Part shown: one piece after another, positions 61,677 through 64,000 of the stretch
Position numbering within the stretch: position 1 is the stretch's first letter
Layout of the letters: each line of letters begins with the position of its first letter
Notes under the pieces: model-generated
The model's input: the letters and a program-made list of their open reading frames with translations, nothing else
The model's database searches: none
What the model was told of the DNA's origin: nothing
Position numbers and translations under genes: made by a program
Assembly: GCF_000814765.1 (NCBI RefSeq)
Contig: NZ_JWIC01000005.1
Coordinates: forward strand, 496,001-560,000
From: Pseudoalteromonas luteoviolacea
Lineage (GTDB): Bacteria; Pseudomonadota; Gammaproteobacteria; Enterobacterales; Alteromonadaceae
DNA length: 64,000 nt
Direction of reading: 5' to 3'

Positions 61677-62351
61677 TTACCCAGTCAATCTATGCACAAG
61701 CAACTCGCCGACAGCATGTGCACTGGCTGGGTTTTGCCCTGTGATGACTCTCTCGTCTTCTACTGTAAAGCTCTGCCATGGCTGTACTTTATTAAACTGC
61801 GCAGCCAGCCTCGTTAAAGACTCTTCTAACAAAAATGGAATGTCATTAATGGTACCAAAATCGATTTCTTCTTCTCGCGTGAATGACGTCACTTTTTTAT
61901 CGGCAATCAGCGCGTTACCATTACCCAAAGTAATAGGCAGTAAGGCTGCAGGGCCGTGACACACAGCCGAGATAATACCGCCTGATTCATAGTGCTTCGC
62001 AGCTAATGCCCCCATAGTTTTATCTGTCGCCAAGTCGCTTAACAAACCAAAACCGCCAGGGTAAAAAATAGCGTCGTATTCATCGATATTGACTTCGTTA
62101 ATGAGCTGCGTATTGTCAACTTTTTGTATGAATGCGGCATCAGCCAAAATATCGCTATTTACTTGATCGTCCTCGATATCCGTGCCATATAACGGCACCT
62201 TGCCGCCTTTAAGTGATACGATATCAAACTCAATTTGATGCGCTTTAAGCACAGCGACAACATGGGTTAATTCTGGGGCATATGTTCCGTTGGGCTGTTC
62301 AGTATTACCCAAAGTTGCATGATTTGTGACGGGAATAAGCACTTTTTTCAT
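61677..62351 (-). CDS. DJ-1/PfpI family protein (Hsp31-like)
   Basis: 224 aa. The nucleophile elbow ISAVCHGPAALLP carries Cys near residue 129. EYDAIFYPGGFGLLSDL contains the conserved Gly/Glu pocket sequences, and HAVGELLVHRL ends the fold. The length and organisation resemble Hsp31-type glyoxalase III or chaperones rather than the short PfpI proteases. It protects against methylglyoxal or oxidative damage by family inference. It forms an operon with the GST gene and is divergent from a LysR regulator, which probably controls it. Confidence 0.87.
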   Translation of the reverse strand: MKKVLIPVTNHATLGNTEQPNGTYAPELTHVVAVLKAHQIEFDIVSLKGGKVPLYGTDIEDDQVNSDILADAAFIQKVDNTQLINEVNIDEYDAIFYPGGFGLLSDLATDKTMGALAAKHYESGGIISAVCHGPAALLPITLGNGNALIADKKVTSFTREEEIDFGTINDIPFLLEESLTRLAAQFNKVQPWQSFTVEDERVITGQNPASAHAVGELLVHRLTG

Positions 62352-62433
62352 CTCTTTTGTCCTTTGGCTTAAGTTATGTTGACAACTACTGTATATTTTT
62401 TCTAAATAAAAGATAATTAGCTAATTCAGTTAA

Positions 62434-62459
62434 ACACTTTTGCTATTTAGCAAAAGTGT
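62434..62459. promoter_or_regulatory. Perfect 26-base palindrome in the DJ-1/LysR divergent region
   Basis: ACACTTTTGCTA and TAGCAAAAGTGT separated by TT, a perfect 12-base dyad. It sits 45 bases upstream of the LysR start and 82 bases upstream of the DJ-1 start, the usual place of an autoregulatory LysR site. It contains T-N11-A spacings within an AT-rich dyad. Confidence 0.65.
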
Positions 62460-62503
62460 ACATTTCATTGTTCAAGCTAAAACTTAAGAATAGGCGTTAT
62501 TTG

Positions 62504-63379
62504 ATGGATAGCTTTGAAGGCGTATTTGAATTCGTCGCTGTTGCGGAAAGCGGCGGTTTTTCGTCGGCAGCCAAGGTGCTCAATTGCAGCACAAGCCACA
62601 TTAGTAGGCAAGTTTCCCGACTAGAACAGCGTGTAGGTTGCAGCCTATTTGCCAGAACAACACGGCAAATCAACCTCACTGAGAATGGTACCTTTTATTA
62701 CCAACAATGTAAGCAGCTCATTACTGGTTTACAGCAGGCCAATGAGCAACTCGCGCAGCAGCAATTTAATCTTAGCGGCACACTGCGTGTCAGTGCCGCT
62801 GGCGGCTTCGCCGAAAATTACCTAGCACCTGCACTGATGGCTTTCGCTAAGCTACACCCAGAGCTATCTATCGACATCGATTTTAACAGCCGTATGGTTA
62901 ATTTTGTTGAGGATGGTATCGACTTCGCCATTCGGTATGGTGAACTCCATGACTCTAATTTAATTGCCCGTAAGCTCATCAGCCGTAACATGATGGCTGT
63001 GGCAAGCCCCGAATACTTAGCCCAAAACGGGACACCCACTCACCCGTCAGAGCTAAAGCAACATAACTGCATTATTGCTAATAACGACAGTTGGTCATTC
63101 TTAGTCGACGGTCACAAGCAAAGCTTTAAAGTTAAAGGCAACTGGCGTAGTAATAATGCCAATGTTGTGGTGTCTGCCTGTACACAAGGACTTGGCATCG
63201 CCTATATGCCAGAGCGAACTTTTGATAATGCCATTGGTTCACAGCAACTCACACCTATTTTAAAGCCATTTTGGAGCTCAGGCGCAACCAGCTGGATTGT
63301 GTATCAAAATCGGCAGTTTCAACCTTTGCGCACGCGCTTGGCCATCGACTATTTACTCGCGCACTTTAAAGACTTTTAA
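62504..63379 (+). CDS. LysR family transcriptional regulator
   Basis: 291 aa from MDSFEGVFEFVAVAESGGFSSAA; the extension back to 62456 crosses the palindrome and is not used. The N-terminal helix-turn-helix reads SSAAKVLNCSTSHISRQVSRLEQRVG (residues 19-44). The effector domain starts LSGTLRVSAAGGFAENYLAP. LysR regulators usually control a divergent gene, here the DJ-1/GST unit, which fits a response to electrophile or oxidative stress. The ligand is unknown. Confidence 0.9.
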   Translation: MDSFEGVFEFVAVAESGGFSSAAKVLNCSTSHISRQVSRLEQRVGCSLFARTTRQINLTENGTFYYQQCKQLITGLQQANEQLAQQQFNLSGTLRVSAAGGFAENYLAPALMAFAKLHPELSIDIDFNSRMVNFVEDGIDFAIRYGELHDSNLIARKLISRNMMAVASPEYLAQNGTPTHPSELKQHNCIIANNDSWSFLVDGHKQSFKVKGNWRSNNANVVVSACTQGLGIAYMPERTFDNAIGSQQLTPILKPFWSSGATSWIVYQNRQFQPLRTRLAIDYLLAHFKDF

Positions 63380-63510
63380 CCTATTTTGTATGATTTAGAG
63401 CAAGGTAAGCTGTTATAACATGTAATGTTTTTTCCTTATGTTCGAGATTACCATCAAAGATGATATCAACCTATATTAATCCGCTTAAAGCGTGTTTAAG
63501 GAGAAAGTCG

Positions 63511-64000
63511 ATGTGTACTCGAGTACTAAATAACCTCAATCGCAAGTACATTGCAACAGCTAGAAACATGGACTGGATGTTCCCTTTACCCACTAGCTTA
63601 TTTACCTTTGATAAAGGCCTAAACAAAATAGGCATGCCCATTTCAGATAAAAAAGAAGATAACGAAAAAGCACTGAAATGGTGTTCCAAATATGCCAGCG
63701 TCGTTGCCATGGTGGGTGATGACCAAAGTGGCTGGGCATCTTCTGATGGCATCAATTCTATGGGCTTAGCCGCAAACGTACTATACGATTGCAATGCAAC
63801 CTATGCCCAAAACCAGCCGTGCAAAGACGGCAAGCTTAGCGTGTTGCGCTGGGTACAATATGTCTTAGATAACTTTGTGTTTGTAAAAGAAGTGGTCAGT
63901 GAGTTCGAACAACAAAAAATTGAACTCGTGCCAGCAGATGTCCCCAATAGCGAGGGAAAACCCGCAACGTTACACTTATCCGTATCCGATGTGACGGGAA
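63511..64000 (+). CDS. Choloylglycine hydrolase/penicillin acylase family protein (5' part, cut by window edge)
   Basis: Open from ATG 63511 to the window end (163 codons so far). AAGGAG lies seven bases upstream. The protein begins MCTRVLNNLNRKYIATARNMDW, giving the Ntn-hydrolase nucleophile Cys2 and the conserved Arg and Asp of linear amide C-N hydrolases. GVGDDQSGWASSDGINSMGLAANVLY-type sequence follows (VGDDQSGWASSDGINSMGLA). Members cleave bile salts, penicillin V or acyl-homoserine lactones. The substrate is not deducible; in a marine species, acyl-HLs or N-acyl amino acids are more plausible than bile salts. There is no signal peptide if Cys2 is the nucleophile. Confidence 0.82.
   Translation, partial: MCTRVLNNLNRKYIATARNMDWMFPLPTSLFTFDKGLNKIGMPISDKKEDNEKALKWCSKYASVVAMVGDDQSGWASSDGINSMGLAANVLYDCNATYAQNQPCKDGKLSVLRWVQYVLDNFVFVKEVVSEFEQQKIELVPADVPNSEGKPATLHLSVSDVTG

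Noticed and set aside
1..64000. CRISPR arrays, tRNA or rRNA genes
   Set aside because: No evenly spaced repeats, cloverleaf-type sequence or rRNA-like segment was noticed on either strand; a covariance search was not possible.

Overview
The window looks like chromosome of a marine gammaproteobacterium, most likely a violacein-producing Pseudoalteromonas (P. luteoviolacea group). This rests on moderate-to-low GC by eye, a complete vioABCDE operon, the protein styles (CreBCD, YdcZ, attC sites of marine integron type) and many Pseudoalteromonas/Vibrio-like housekeeping products. No database search was possible, so genus is an inference. No rRNA, tRNA or CRISPR array was seen.

Layout. 0.1-2.2 kb: a MerC-family membrane protein divergent from a MATE efflux pump. 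2.2-10.4 kb: a long AT-rich leader, then the tightly packed violacein operon vioA-vioB-vioC-vioD-vioE. 10.4-19.2 kb: a tryptophanyl-tRNA synthetase facing the operon. Divergent from it is an unusual glutamate synthase large subunit (1809 aa, with an insertion and a long C-terminal extension) followed by a CysJ-like diflavin reductase in the place where gltD would normally sit. 19.3-26.3 kb: small metabolic, signalling and modification genes (degenerate GDPD, pseudopilin-like protein, ADP-ribosylglycohydrolase, a Fur-box-preceded unknown, a TetR regulator with clear operators facing a metallo-beta-lactamase-fold lipoprotein, TrmK, GNAT, LysE exporter). 26.5-31.2 kb: creB-creC-creD, then a macrodomain protein coupled to a second LysE exporter. 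31.4-44.1 kb: a REC-GGDEF-EAL protein, a PhnA-like protein, an ABC exporter with AttH-like lipoprotein, a PAS histidine kinase with a single-domain response regulator, a periplasmic solute-binding protein, a spermidine-synthase-fold protein, an SDR and a secreted Ig-like protein.

44.6-58.4 kb is the accessory part. It holds a YdcZ-type membrane protein with a small upstream ORF, an EAL-domain gene remnant, a phytase-like lipoprotein with a collagen-like stretch, a KAP-type P-loop NTPase with an EF-hand-like loop, and a secreted HEXXH protein. Next comes a two-cassette integron array without an integrase (51091-54490). One cassette carries a reverse transcriptase translationally coupled to a RecB-like PD-(D/E)xK nuclease candidate; the other carries a DUF2971 protein. 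Both attC sites are readable, each R'' box supplies the stop codon of its gene, and both cassette junctions can be placed to the base. Further on there is an Rhs-type toxin C-terminal pseudogene with surviving small downstream genes, flanked by a 60-bp imperfect direct repeat. 58.5-64.0 kb returns to ordinary content: an M1 aminopeptidase, a GST, a DJ-1/PfpI protein with a divergent LysR regulator and a perfect 26-bp palindrome between them, and the start of a choloylglycine-hydrolase-family gene cut by the window edge.

The best candidates for something new are the cassette-borne RT + nuclease pair (probable anti-phage module), the glutamate synthase/diflavin reductase pair, and the precise integron footprint outside any visible integron.
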